Notes: a model not told the origin generated them from the sequence alone. 48,006 bases of DNA from Dehalococcoidia bacterium UBA2158 (GCA_002328185.1 DCWQ01000036.1:1-48006); one strand, 5' to 3'; shown: positions 31,807 to 40,707, numbered from the stretch's first letter. Made by a program: numbers and translations.

Positions 31807-32622
31807 ATGAAACAGGTAGTTAGCGAGACCAGCGGCCCGGTGTTTAGTCTTCCTTGGTTCGTGGCCAAGGACGAGGGCTTCTTCACCGAAGAGGGAATCG
31901 AAATGGAGTTCATCGAGTCCCATTCCCTAAAGGTTGACCATCGCACCACGAGTCCGGAAGAGGTCGACCCGATCCTCGGCCACATGCCATTCGAGGGCCG
32001 GCAGGTCGCCATCTACCGGGCTTAAGAAGAAGGTCAGGTCCGTCGGGCCTATGAGAGTAAACAGGACGTCAAGGTCATCGGGCTGCGTTCCGCCGTGGCC
32101 AGCCAGGCGTTGATGGTCAGGCCAGAGTCTGAGCATTATTGCCCCAGTTCTTTGGCGAATAAGCCAATCGCCGTCCAGTTCCATGCCGGGTCTCATTACA
32201 CCGTGCTCCGGCTGCTGGAGGGTTACATACCGGCAGGCAAGATCAACCTGCTCCATTACGGAAGCCCCCGCTACCGGTTCGAGGCCATGATGAGCGGCGA
32301 GGTGGATGCCGCCATCAACAGGGCTGTCATTAGAGCGGTGGATCTGATCAATTCGGACAAGAAGCGGTTCATACACTATCTGATCGACCAGCCCAAGTTC
32401 GCGCCGGTGGCGAAAGTATGGGGTGGTCTCACGGCAGACGACTTCCACTTGCCACGGCTACGCTACGCCCATCCAAGGCCCTACACCAAAGAGCAGTTGG
32501 AAGACACCTACAACTGGATGGTCCGCTGGGACTTGCTGAACGCTGCGGTCTGTGCGACCGATTACGTGGACAACCGGGCCGTTGACTCGATAGCGGCCGA
32601 CGAGACCCTTTTCATTGTCTGA
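31807..32622 (+). pseudogene. ABC-type solute-binding protein (NMT1-like) interrupted by TAA
   Basis: The frame from ATG 31807 (GTG 31801 also possible) encodes the start of a periplasmic-binding-protein-like domain (FSLPWFVAKDEGFFTEEGIEMEFIE). It stops at TAA 32023-32025. The same frame continues without loss (EEGQVRRAYESKQDVKVIGLRSAVASQALMVRPES...) to 32622 and completes the second lobe (WMVRWDLLNAAV). No signal peptide is present, as in the cytosolic NMT1/THI5-like branch. An upstream A+T-rich promoter region and a strong terminator (32634) suggest a monocistronic gene recently broken. Confidence 0.7.
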
Positions 32623-32633
32623 TTTGGAGTCTT

Positions 32634-32675
32634 AAGGAGGCGCTGCCGATTGCGGCAGCGTCTCCTTTGTTTTTC
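32634..32675 (+). terminator. strong rho-independent terminator
   Basis: Long stem AAGGAGGCGCTGCCG paired with CGGCAGCGTCTCCTT around an ATTG loop, then TTTTT, 12 bp after the stop of the solute-binding-protein gene. Confidence 0.9.
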
Positions 32676-32726
32676 CACCTATCGCTGGGAGATACGGGCG
32701 TCTGCCGTGGCAGAAAACCCATTAAT

Positions 32727-32877
32727 CGTAGGCTCGGGTTTTTAACCCGCTTCATTCAGCGCCAGCGGTTGTCCTATGGAAGAGATTACTGTGGAATGGC
32801 CGGTTGGCCCACGAACTCCCAGGCGCACATAAGCGTGATTTATGTTAGGCTAGGCTGGCTAAAACCCCGAGCCTACG
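32727..32877. repeat. small inverted-repeat element (MITE-like)
   Basis: CGTAGGCTCGGGTTTTTA (32727-32744) and its near-reverse complement TAAAACCCCGAGCCTACG (32860-32877) bound a 151-bp stretch with no gene. It may be a non-autonomous transposable element or a large regulatory hairpin. Target-site duplication is not evident. Confidence 0.45.
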
Positions 32878-32925
32878 GGTATTATCCATCTCGTATTTCC
32901 CAACCCAACGCCACCCCCTGTTACG

Positions 32926-32955
32926 CGTCCTTCGACAGGCTCGGGATGAGCGGGC
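32926..32955. repeat. REP-like unit
   Basis: GTCCTTCGACAGGCTCGGGA then TGAGCGG matches a dispersed repeat pattern frequent in environmental genomes. It lies in the gene-free region 32676-33237, where no gene is supported apart from these repeats. Confidence 0.4.
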
Positions 32956-33237
32956 TGGCTATTTTGTTGCAAGCTGGGTCTCTATTAGCTGTTGAGCGGT
33001 GTTCCAACCCCCTCGCCAACGTCGATAAAGTACAAGCGGAAGAGAATAAACAGCGGCTGGAGTGGCGCATCTCGGAGAATGAGGATCTGCGGGATTGGCT
33101 GGAAGGATTGGAAGAATCTATTCTCAGCGTTGAGGGACGTGTCCTATCGGCGAAGATACTTGGAGAGCGCCCTGCTTCGACGTGGAAGTCATTGATCTTC
33201 ACCATCACGCCCCTTATTCCTCACGAGTAACGCCCGG

Positions 33238-34074
33238 CTAGCCCACCAACCGCTTGGCTTCCTGCCAGAGTTCTTCTTTCCGGTCTAAAGGGAGCGCTTC
33301 GAAGTCCAGACCCTGCTCGGATGCCAGTTTCTCCATGCTGAGATATCGTTTGCCGAAGCGTTGATTGGCCTGACGCAGTACGTCTTCCGCGTGGGCGCCG
33401 GACCAGCGGGTCAGGTTGACCATGGTGAACAGCAGGTCGCCCAGTTCGTGGACTTTCTCTTCTGGGGTGGTGGTCGCTTTTAGCTCGGTCACTTCTTCGA
33501 CAATCTTATCCAGCACCCCAGAGATGTCGTCCCACTCGAACCCCGCTTTGCCAACTCGGTCCTGCATCAACTGGGCGTAGGCCAGGGCGGGCATGTCGAC
33601 GGGGATTCCTTCAACGGGGGACTTGCTCTCCCCCTTTTCTTTGCGTTCCTGGGCCTTGATCTGTTCCCAGTTCTGCTCAACTTCGCGGGCATCTTCGGCA
33701 TGCTCGTCGGCGAATACATGGGGGTGGCGGCGGACCAACTTGCCGTTTATCTGGCGCAGCACGTCCTCAAGCTGGAACTCGCCGGCCTCCCCGGCGATGT
33801 CGGCGTGGAAGGCAACCTGTACCATCAGGTCGCCCAGCTCCTCGGATAGGATGGCCGGGTTGCCCTGGTCGATGGCCTCGATGACCTCATAGGACTCTTC
33901 CAGCAGGTGGCGTTTCAGTGACTCGTGGGTCTGCTCCCGGTCCCAAGGGCAGCCGCCGGGCGCGCGCAGCCGGGCGACGATGTTCACCAGGGTCTGGAAC
34001 GTGCCCAGTTCCTCATCAGAAAAAGTGTCTTTGGGAGAAGCCTGGTCTGGGGATGAATCCTGTTGGGGCATCAT
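33238..34074 (-). CDS. mazG: nucleoside triphosphate pyrophosphohydrolase MazG
   Basis: This 278-residue protein has the tandem MazG domains. The first has LVNIVARLRAPGGCPWDREQTHESLKRHLLEESYEVIEAI (about 31-70) with the metal-binding helix ILSEELGDLMVQVAFHADIAGE. The second has EVTELKATTTPEEKVHELGDLLFTMVNLTRWSG. It hydrolyses NTPs or dNTPs to NMP and pyrophosphate, limiting mutagenic nucleotides. Length matches E. coli MazG. ATG 34074 lacks an obvious Shine-Dalgarno; the neighbouring Met codon is an alternative. Confidence 0.92.
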   Translation of the reverse strand: MMPQQDSSPDQASPKDTFSDEELGTFQTLVNIVARLRAPGGCPWDREQTHESLKRHLLEESYEVIEAIDQGNPAILSEELGDLMVQVAFHADIAGEAGEFQLEDVLRQINGKLVRRHPHVFADEHAEDAREVEQNWEQIKAQERKEKGESKSPVEGIPVDMPALAYAQLMQDRVGKAGFEWDDISGVLDKIVEEVTELKATTTPEEKVHELGDLLFTMVNLTRWSGAHAEDVLRQANQRFGKRYLSMEKLASEQGLDFEALPLDRKEELWQEAKRLVG

Positions 34075-34196
34075 GGCCGAATTATAGATTGAGGGCCGGT
34101 TGCTTCACAAGCTGGCCGGTGCTAACTTAGGTTCGACCGGCGGTTGCAATATCGGCGAGTTTTAGGCTCCGTTCGGTCGATCAAAACGGAGATTGC

Positions 34197-34928
34197 ATGA
34201 ATCGGATAGGCTGGTTCCCCTGGGCGCTTTTCATCATAGCCGTGCCATTGTTTTTGATCACGGCCAGCGTCACTTGGGCGTTCAACAGCCCCGGCCTGTA
34301 CAGTGACGGCTTCAAAAAGTACTCCATCTCCCGCATCTCGGGCATCACCGAAACCGACCTGCGCCAGGTGGGCGCAGACATCCGCAGTTACATCAACTCC
34401 GGGGACGAGCCGCTGAACGTCCAGACCAAGATTCTCGGCGAGGACCGGGCGCTATTCAACGACCGGGAAGTGGCCCACATGAAAGACGTCAAGGAACTGG
34501 TCCGCGGCGTATACGTACTTGCTTTGGCCTCGGCAGTTTATTTGGCGGTCATGACAATCATCGGATTTGCGTTGCACCGCGGCCGGTTCGTGGGCCTCTT
34601 CGCTCAACGGCTGGCCTTGGGCGGCGGGCTCACTATGGTCCTGTTGATTGTATTTGGAGCCGTGGCATCAGTGGGCTTTGACAGTGTATTCCTGAAGTTC
34701 CACCAGTTGAGCTTCGCCAACGACTTCTGGCAACTGGACCCGCGGACCGATTACCTAGTGCGCATCTTCCCACGGGACTTCTGGTTCGACACTACCTTGT
34801 GGGTGGCGGCCCGGGCCATCGCCGGGGCATTGTTGTTTGCAGTAGCCGGCAGCGCCTACCTGGTCCACCGGCGGTGTACCGGTTGGCAACGGGAACTGAA
34901 CGGACTGGAAAGCGCGCGCGAGACCTGA
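34197..34928 (+). CDS. DUF1461/TIGR01906-type integral membrane protein
   Basis: This 243-residue protein has an N-terminal helix (about 5-28), a conserved extracytoplasmic part with ILGEDRALFNDREVAHMKDVKELVRGVYVL (about 80-110), then three to four more membrane helices. The block FHQLSFANDFWQLDPRTDYLVRIFPRDFWFD is the hallmark of this family. Function unknown in all members I know. It starts about 120 bp from the divergent mazG and is followed by a strong terminator. Confidence 0.85.
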   Translation: MNRIGWFPWALFIIAVPLFLITASVTWAFNSPGLYSDGFKKYSISRISGITETDLRQVGADIRSYINSGDEPLNVQTKILGEDRALFNDREVAHMKDVKELVRGVYVLALASAVYLAVMTIIGFALHRGRFVGLFAQRLALGGGLTMVLLIVFGAVASVGFDSVFLKFHQLSFANDFWQLDPRTDYLVRIFPRDFWFDTTLWVAARAIAGALLFAVAGSAYLVHRRCTGWQRELNGLESARET

Positions 34929-34984
34929 ACTAGGCTAGAATAGGGCACGGGTGGAAACACGCTAGACCTGTCCCGTCGCGGAAA

Positions 34985-35021
34985 CAAAAACAGGGGCAGG
35001 TGTTACTTGCCCCTGTTTTTT
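34985..35021. terminator. strong terminator, bidirectional
   Basis: AACAGGGGCA..TGCCCCTGTT stem flanked by A- and T-runs, between the convergent DUF1461 and FmdB genes, serving both. Confidence 0.9.
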
Positions 35022-35042
35022 GCAAAGTCCTGGTTTCGCGGC

Positions 35043-35273
35043 TTACGGGCCGCAGCCACATCCGCCGCCGCAACAACCGCTGCCGCTCAACGGAGGCAGG
35101 GGGCCCATGGAACTGGGAATCTCACTGCCACCCCTAATGACGGACGCAAACACTGAGATTGCGCGCTTGGCTGGCTGCTCACAGTTGGGGCAGTCGGCCC
35201 CGGTGGCGCTCATCGATTGGAGCTTTTCAAACTTGTGATCACAAGTGGGGCACATATACTCGTACAGAGGCAT
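35043..35273 (-). CDS. FmdB-family zinc-ribbon protein
   Basis: This 76-residue protein has the FmdB pattern: MPLYEYMCPTCDHKFEKLQSM (CxxC at 8-11), then CPNCEQPAKRAIS (28-31), forming a zinc ribbon. The C-terminus is Gly/Cys-rich (GCCGGGCGCGP). The family is small regulatory or zinc-binding proteins, originally named for amidase gene control. Monocistronic, using the shared terminator. Confidence 0.9.
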   Translation of the reverse strand: MPLYEYMCPTCDHKFEKLQSMSATGADCPNCEQPAKRAISVFASVIRGGSEIPSSMGPLPPLSGSGCCGGGCGCGP

Positions 35274-35509
35274 AGCAGCGACCTCCCAAATTTCGGTCCG
35301 GTACCGGTCTGTGGTAACTGAACTGAATTTAACCGAAGCAAATATGAAGCGTCAAGGGCCACATCATAGTTAGGCAGCAACAACAACAGGCCAGGCGGCC
35401 GCGCCGGCGATTACAAACACTGGACTCATGGCGGACCTACCGGGATTTTAGATTTCTCTGGGTTGCCAACTTCTTTGCCAACACTGCCCAGTGGCTGCAA
35501 TTACTCACC
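35274..35509. other. intergenic stretch carrying the N-terminal coding frame of the MFS gene
   Basis: From 35350 onward the plus strand is open in the same frame as the MFS gene at 35510. It encodes typical MFS N-terminal residues (WRTYRDFRFLWVANFFANTAQWLQ) from about 35430, but without ATG, GTG or TTG before 35510. Confidence 0.5.
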
Positions 35510-36637
35510 GTGGGTTGGCTGGTCCGCGACCTCACCGACTCTTTTGCAGCCTCGGGGTTGTTGGTGGTTACCATTGGCGGCATGACCACGCTTCCGACTT
35601 TGGTAGTCGGGCCTTGGGCCGGGGTTCTGGGAGACCGGGTCGACCGCCGGAAGTTGGTCATGGCAGTCCAGGCATTCATGACCGTCGCTGCTGTGGTGTT
35701 CGCCTTTGTGGTGCAGTCGGGGCACGTCGAATGGTGGCATGCCTACATCTACGTGTTCGTGTCGGGCATCTGCTGGTCGACCTCTCTGACCGTGCGCCAA
35801 ACGCTGGTCGCCAACACGGTGCCCGGAGAGTCTTTGGTCAACGCCTACGCCTCCAACACCCTGACCATCACCGGCACACGAATGATTGGCCCGTTCATCG
35901 GCGGAATCCTGATCACAACGATCGGGTTCACCTGGAATTTCGCCATCGAGGCCGGCTTATACGCCGCCACGGTGCTAGCTTTCTGGCCGATGAAGACTCC
36001 TTATCTGCAAGCCCGTCCGGAGGACGCTGGCGGCTCCCCCTTGGCAAATTTCTTGGAGGGGCTCCGGTACGTTAGGAAGCAAGAGCGAGTGATCTGGAAC
36101 CTGTTGGTGGTTGGACTGATTCCAAATGTCCTGCTCCACCCGGTCTGGTTTGTGCTGCCGGTGTTCACTGTTGATGTCCTGCACAGGAGCGCCGACACGG
36201 GCGGCATCCTGCTGGCTGTGACCGGGCTTGGCGGCCTGCTTTCTGCCTTGACCATCGCCTCGGTGGGCTTCGGCGCCAACCGGGGGCTGATCTGTTTGGC
36301 GGCCATCATGGTGGCATCGGCGTCAGTGGTTCTATTCGCTTATTCCCATTGGCTGGTCCTGGCCATGGTCTTGATCGGGCTGATGTCGTTGGCCCAGGCG
36401 ACGTTCCGGACCTCGTCCAGCACCTTGATCCAGTCATTGGTGCCCGACCACCTGCGAAGCCGCATCACCAGCTTGCACCTATACAGCCAGGGGTTCGTCT
36501 TTATGTCCAGCCTGGCCGTGGGTCTGCTGGTCGACTTAACAACGGTGGTGGTGGCCCTGACCGCGGTTGGCACGGCGGGACTGGTTCTGGGCGCGATATC
36601 GTACCTGGTACTACCCAGGGTTAGGCAGGCCCGATAA
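35510..36637 (+). CDS. MFS transporter, EntS/tetracycline-type, start uncertain
   Basis: From GTG 35510 the protein has 375 residues and lacks the first half of helix 1. The in-frame region upstream clearly encodes it (WRTYRDFRFLWVANFFANTAQWLQLLT). Helices 2-12 are present, with the motif GVLGDRVDRRKLV after helix 2, typical of the EntS-like DHA3 branch that exports siderophores, drugs or peptides. Either an unusual start (for example CTG near 35422) is used or the 5' end was damaged. The following MFS gene is 59 bp away. Confidence 0.75.
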   Translation: MGWLVRDLTDSFAASGLLVVTIGGMTTLPTLVVGPWAGVLGDRVDRRKLVMAVQAFMTVAAVVFAFVVQSGHVEWWHAYIYVFVSGICWSTSLTVRQTLVANTVPGESLVNAYASNTLTITGTRMIGPFIGGILITTIGFTWNFAIEAGLYAATVLAFWPMKTPYLQARPEDAGGSPLANFLEGLRYVRKQERVIWNLLVVGLIPNVLLHPVWFVLPVFTVDVLHRSADTGGILLAVTGLGGLLSALTIASVGFGANRGLICLAAIMVASASVVLFAYSHWLVLAMVLIGLMSLAQATFRTSSSTLIQSLVPDHLRSRITSLHLYSQGFVFMSSLAVGLLVDLTTVVVALTAVGTAGLVLGAISYLVLPRVRQAR

Positions 36638-36695
36638 TGTGCGGCTCACCAAATACCGGCGGGAATGGCAGCGGCTTTAGGAGTAACCTAGGTTA

Positions 36696-38186
36696 GTGAT
36701 TTCCGCCATCAAGGCCAGCTCCAACTTCAAGTGGTGGGCGTTCGCCACCATCGGCATCGGGACATTTTTGTCGGTCGTCGACCACGGCAGCGTCCTGATA
36801 GCGTTGCCCAGCATCGAGCGACACTTCGGCTCCGACCTCCCCACTGTCCAGTGGATCGTGGTTGGCTACGCATTGGCCATCAGCGTCTTGATCCTGCCCA
36901 TGGGCCGTCTCGGCGACATAATCGGACGGAAGCAGGTGTACGTCTGGGGGATGGTCATCTTTGTGATCGCCGCCGGGCTGGCCGGTGCCTCGCCCAACCT
37001 GGGTTCATTGATCGCGGCCAAGGTATTTCAGGGCGTGGGCTCGGCTATGGTGCAGGCATCGGGCATCGCCATGGTGATCTCCGCGTTCCCCGGGACCGAG
37101 CGCGGCAAAGCTTTGGGCACCCACCTGAGCGTGGTTGGCGCGGGGGCCATCGCCGGGCCGGCCATCGGCGGACTGCTGGTCAGCGCGTTCGAATGGCGCT
37201 CAGTGTTCTTCGCCAACGTGCCTGTGGGAATATTCACAATTATTATCTCCATGCTGATCCTGCTCTCAGACACACCGGAAATTCCCAAGGACGGCGAAGT
37301 GAGGCCGAGGTTCGATTGGGGCGGTGCGATGCTCTCCGGCCTAGCCTTGTTAGGGTTCTTATTGGTGGTGGGCAACGGCGACCGGGTGGGCTGGACGTCG
37401 GGACTGATCATCTCGGGCGCAGTGGCCACGGTTATCTCGGGCGCGGCCTTCATCTGGTGGGAGTTGCGCTTCCCATACCCCATGCTGGACATGCGGCTAT
37501 TCAAGCGGAAACTAGTCAGCTTTGGGGTGGCGGCGGGCTGGTTCTCTTTCCTTGGCAGTTCAGCATCCCGGTTCATGATGCCCTTTTACATGCAGCGGGT
37601 GCTGGAATACAGCCCCAGGGAAGTCGGTCTACTGCTGATACCGCCCGCTCTGTGCATGGTGCTGCTGGGGCCCATCAGTGGCCGGTTGTCGGACCGGTTC
37701 GGGTCGCGGGGACTGACCGTGCTTGGCCTATCGGTTTCGGCGTCCGCTTGGGTGATCATGGCCATCACGCTCACCGAGTCATCTCCCGTCTTGCTGATCG
37801 TACTCTTGCTGATGGCCCAAAACACCGGCACGGCCCTGTTCAACTCGCCCAACAACAGCTCGATCCTGAGCGCAGTCGAGCGTTCGCAGTACGGCGTGGT
37901 CTCGGCCTTGACGCAACTGGTCCGAAATTCGGCCAACGTGACCAGCATCGCCATCGCCACCACGGTGGTTGTGGCCACCATGGGATCGAAGGGTGTGGAA
38001 CCAAGCCTGGATGCCGTGTCTCCGGCCGTTGCCGACGCGTTCGTGGCGGGCCTCAAGTGGGCGTTCTGGATGATGGGAGGACTTCTGATGGTGGGAATCA
38101 CCCTGTCCGCGCTGCGGGGTAGAGGCCCAAAACCGGAGCAGGCTGTCCGGACAGAATCCATATCGGCGGGGTCGGCATCTGATTGA
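36696..38186 (+). CDS. MFS drug exporter, DHA2 (14-TM, EmrB/QacA) family
   Basis: This 496-residue protein starts at GTG 36696. It has about 14 hydrophobic segments, the signature GRLGDIIGRKQVY after helix 2, and the helix-1 pattern FLSVVDHGSVLIALPSIERHF, where DHA2 proteins usually have a buried Asp. Helix 5 carries AGPAIGGLLV (motif C, antiporter). These proteins export diverse hydrophobic compounds with proton antiport. It follows another exporter on the same strand. Confidence 0.88.
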   Translation: MISAIKASSNFKWWAFATIGIGTFLSVVDHGSVLIALPSIERHFGSDLPTVQWIVVGYALAISVLILPMGRLGDIIGRKQVYVWGMVIFVIAAGLAGASPNLGSLIAAKVFQGVGSAMVQASGIAMVISAFPGTERGKALGTHLSVVGAGAIAGPAIGGLLVSAFEWRSVFFANVPVGIFTIIISMLILLSDTPEIPKDGEVRPRFDWGGAMLSGLALLGFLLVVGNGDRVGWTSGLIISGAVATVISGAAFIWWELRFPYPMLDMRLFKRKLVSFGVAAGWFSFLGSSASRFMMPFYMQRVLEYSPREVGLLLIPPALCMVLLGPISGRLSDRFGSRGLTVLGLSVSASAWVIMAITLTESSPVLLIVLLLMAQNTGTALFNSPNNSSILSAVERSQYGVVSALTQLVRNSANVTSIAIATTVVVATMGSKGVEPSLDAVSPAVADAFVAGLKWAFWMMGGLLMVGITLSALRGRGPKPEQAVRTESISAGSASD

Positions 38187-38331
38187 TTCGAGGAGCATTC
38201 AAGATGTTCCCAGCCAGCTTGACACCCCTAACCTAGGGTGGCACACTTACTTTTCATTCGTGATGGCTGGCGTAACCCTTGGTGAGGCCCGCCTATCTAT
38301 CCAGTATTAGAGCAGCAACGGAGGAATTCTT

Positions 38332-38538
38332 ATGGCAGGCGTCAATATCGAGATTCGCGAGAACGCTGGTTTACGCGTAATCGGCCCCATCACCATCACC
38401 GACAAAGACGGCAAGAATTATGAGATCCCAGAGGGCGAGTGGGTAACTTTCTGCCGCTGTGGCAAATCTGAGAACAAGCCCTTCTGCGACTCAGCCCATC
38501 GCGACGTCTCGTTCGAGGCTGAGTCGGTCGCCAAATAA
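38332..38538 (+). CDS. CDGSH-type Fe-S protein, copy 1
   Basis: This 68-residue protein has the one-domain CDGSH/mitoNEET-like 2Fe-2S motif CRCGKSENKPFCDSAH (about 42-57), with Cys-Cys-Cys-His ligands. The usual Gly of CDG is Ser here. Proteins of this class hold redox-active, labile 2Fe-2S clusters. GGAGG lies upstream of ATG 38332. The second copy follows 50 bp later, and the segments coding for GPITITDKDGKNY are nearly identical in DNA, so the duplication is recent. Confidence 0.88.
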   Translation: MAGVNIEIRENAGLRVIGPITITDKDGKNYEIPEGEWVTFCRCGKSENKPFCDSAHRDVSFEAESVAK

Positions 38539-38588
38539 CCGTCATCAGACTTTGATTCTGGCAATCCATATTTAACGGAGAAAATCAA

Positions 38589-38795
38589 ATGGCAGATAAC
38601 AATATCGAGGTTCGAGAGAACGGCCCCCTGCGGTTCACCGGCCCCATCACCATCACCGACAAAGACGGCAAGAATTACACCGTTCCAGACGGTGAGGCAG
38701 TGGCTTTCTGCCGCTGCGGCCTGTCCGCAAATAAGCCGTTCTGCGACGGCGCACACCGCGACGGCGGTTTCGAGGCTGAGTCCTCGGCCCATTAG
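38589..38795 (+). CDS. CDGSH-type Fe-S protein, copy 2
   Basis: This 68-residue paralogue of the preceding gene has the consensus motif CRCGLSANKPFCDGAH. It shares most residues with copy 1, differing mainly in the first third and around the cluster. ACGGAG precedes ATG 38589. A strong terminator follows, so the pair is a small operon. Confidence 0.9.
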   Translation: MADNNIEVRENGPLRFTGPITITDKDGKNYTVPDGEAVAFCRCGLSANKPFCDGAHRDGGFEAESSAH

Positions 38796-38818
38796 GTTCC
38801 GGCAGAAAAACTAGGCAA

Positions 38819-38853
38819 CAAAAAGGGCCCCGAGTAGTCGGGACCCTTTTTCT
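38819..38853. terminator. rho-independent terminator, bidirectional
   Basis: AAAAGGGCCCCGA / TCGGGACCCTTTTT, GTAG loop, between the convergent CDGSH genes and leucine dehydrogenase. The stem resembles the hairpin family of the integrated element. Confidence 0.88.
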
Positions 38854-38888
38854 TTTCCACCATTTTTCGTTTTCTTTAGAGGGTGGGG

Positions 38889-39959
38889 TTAGTTAGCGCG
38901 GTAGACCCGCCGAATGCCTTGAACCGCTTTTAGGCGGTCCTCGGCCAGTCGGTCCGCCGCCTTGGCCGTGGTAATCTCCTCGCTCTTGGAGATGGCGATG
39001 ACCCGTTCCATTATCTCGTAGATGCGCTCGGTCTTTTCCCTGGCCCGGTCCAAGTTGTACACCCGGCCGATCTCGGCTTCGGCGTTGATGATGCCACCGC
39101 TGTTCAAAATGTAATCAGGACCGTAGACGATGCCCAGGCGGTGCAAGGTCTCGCCGTCACCGTCGGTCAGCAGTTGGTTATTGGCGCCCCCGGCAACCAC
39201 CTTGCACTTCAACTGAGGGATGGTGTCAGGGTTGATCACTCCGCCCAGGGCGCAGGGGGTAAAGACGTCGCAGTCCACGCCGTAGATGTCTTCAGGTTTG
39301 ACCACGGTCAGACCCATATCCCGGGCCCGGTCCAGCGCCTCATCAAAGACGTCTGTCACCACCAATCTGGCGTCCTCTTTCATCAGGTGGTGAGCGATAT
39401 GGGTCGCAACCTTGCCGAACCCCTGCATCGCCACGGTCTTGCCGGTCAGCGACTCCTGGCCCCAGGCCTCTTTGGCGCAGGTTTTCATGCCCATATATAC
39501 GCCCAAGCCGGTCATTATCGAGGTGTCGCCGCTGCCGCCGGAAGTGGTGGGCAGTCCGACCACATAGTCCGTCTCTTGCTTGACGTATTCCATATCCCGG
39601 CCGGTGCTGCCAACGTCGGTGGTGGTCAGATACCTGCCGCCCAAGGTGTCGACGAACCGTCCGTAGGCCCGGACCAGCGCTTCGGTTTTCTCGGTGTGGG
39701 AGTCGGCGATGATCACTCCCTTGCCGCCGCCCAGGGGCAGGTCGGCCGCCGCTGCTTTATAGGTCATGGCGCGGGATAACCGGAGGGCGTCCATGATTGC
39801 TTCTTGCTCCGACTCATAGGGCCAGATGCGGGTGCCACCGCAGGCCGGTCCCAAGGTTGTGTCATGGATGGCAATGATGGCTTTCAAACCTGATCCGGCA
39901 TCGGAGACGACCACCAACTGCTCGTGGCCCTCGGCCCCCATCTGCTCTAGTAACTCCAA
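38889..39959 (-). CDS. leucine (Glu/Leu/Phe/Val family) dehydrogenase
   Basis: This 356-residue protein is an amino-acid dehydrogenase. It has the substrate-binding GGTRIWPYESEQEAIMDALRLSRAMTYKAAAADLPLGGGKGVI (about 40-83) with the two conserved Lys, TTDVGSTGRDMEYV, and a Rossmann domain with the NAD motif GFGKVATHIA (about 174-183). Leucine dehydrogenase deaminates branched-chain amino acids to 2-oxoacids. This would feed the E1alpha/E1beta pair at 21729-23716, although the two are far apart. Length (356) matches Leu/Phe dehydrogenases rather than glutamate dehydrogenase. Confidence 0.88.
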   Translation of the reverse strand: MELLEQMGAEGHEQLVVVSDAGSGLKAIIAIHDTTLGPACGGTRIWPYESEQEAIMDALRLSRAMTYKAAAADLPLGGGKGVIIADSHTEKTEALVRAYGRFVDTLGGRYLTTTDVGSTGRDMEYVKQETDYVVGLPTTSGGSGDTSIMTGLGVYMGMKTCAKEAWGQESLTGKTVAMQGFGKVATHIAHHLMKEDARLVVTDVFDEALDRARDMGLTVVKPEDIYGVDCDVFTPCALGGVINPDTIPQLKCKVVAGGANNQLLTDGDGETLHRLGIVYGPDYILNSGGIINAEAEIGRVYNLDRAREKTERIYEIMERVIAISKSEEITTAKAADRLAEDRLKAVQGIRRVYRAN

Positions 39960-40223
39960 TTTCTGCCCCCTTTCTCGTTGCTGCTACCGGCGCTTCCCAA
40001 GCGAACCTCCAGGAAATCCCCAGGCGATTCGAAAAAAGGTCGTTTATCTAATAATTGGAATGCAGTGCAGTCGTTGACGGGTTTCCACTATGCATTCCCT
40101 ACAGTCATACCCTGCTCTTTAATTATATCTCACAAGACCCCAAATTCCCCGCCGTTGCCTCTGTTTGGGAAGGCCGAAGATTGGGGGTATAATCCCGCCA
40201 TTACTATCAGAAGGAGTAGCGAC

Positions 40224-40664
40224 ATGGCACAACAGACGATGCATGCGCAGATGGGTGGTGAGACGGGTGGACCGGAAGAACTAATCCAAGCGGGCGCAGT
40301 AACCTTTGGCCTGGAGTACCGTACCCTCAATGAAGGCGCCGAGGAAGGCGTCTGTATCCACGTCTACAGCGACCAACTTGATGGACAGGACAAGGAGCTA
40401 CTGCGCTTCGATTGCTTCCGGGTGGCGCCTCACTACCACTACCGGAACGCCACCATGAAGAAGAACGAACGCCTGATGTTGGACTTCACCGCAGAGGGCG
40501 ATTCCCTAATCTGGACCCTGGACAAAATCAAGAACCGGCTGCCGATCATGTTGATCCGCTGCGAGGCGGAGGACATCGCCAGGTCGATCGACCAACGCGA
40601 CATCGACGCAGCTCTACCCAAGATCGTGGCCTGGGCCGAAACCAAAACCCACAACCGCGCCTAG
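40224..40664 (+). CDS. conserved protein with a HYHYR motif, family uncertain
   Basis: ATG 40224 has AAGGAG 8 nt upstream; a longer frame is unsupported. The 146-residue soluble protein has LEYRTLNEGAEEGVCIHVY, LLRFDCFRVAPHYHYRN (about 61-77) and a C-terminal helix. The sequence around HYHYRN recurs in uncharacterised environmental proteins, but I know no activity. It is followed by a terminator and then the cyclophilin gene. Confidence 0.6.
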   Translation: MAQQTMHAQMGGETGGPEELIQAGAVTFGLEYRTLNEGAEEGVCIHVYSDQLDGQDKELLRFDCFRVAPHYHYRNATMKKNERLMLDFTAEGDSLIWTLDKIKNRLPIMLIRCEAEDIARSIDQRDIDAALPKIVAWAETKTHNRA

Positions 40665-40707
40665 TCGCCGGTACAACCGGTTTTTGTACGGACGAGTATG
40701 GTTACCA

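Noticed and set aside
9251..32025. Programmed stop-codon recoding (TAG as a sense codon) to explain the interrupted genes
   Set aside because: TAG is used as an ordinary stop by intact genes here (for example 1626-1628 and 11110-11112), and two of the five interruptions are TAA. Nonsense mutation or assembly error is simpler.
32667..33230. 187-codon plus frame after the solute-binding protein
   Set aside because: It starts inside a terminator, crosses an inverted-repeat element and a REP-like unit and has no protein-like composition in its first half.
36731..38122. 463-codon plus frame overlapping the DHA2 exporter
   Set aside because: Arg/Gly/His-rich shadow in a second frame of a GC-rich gene; the exporter frame has 14 membrane helices.
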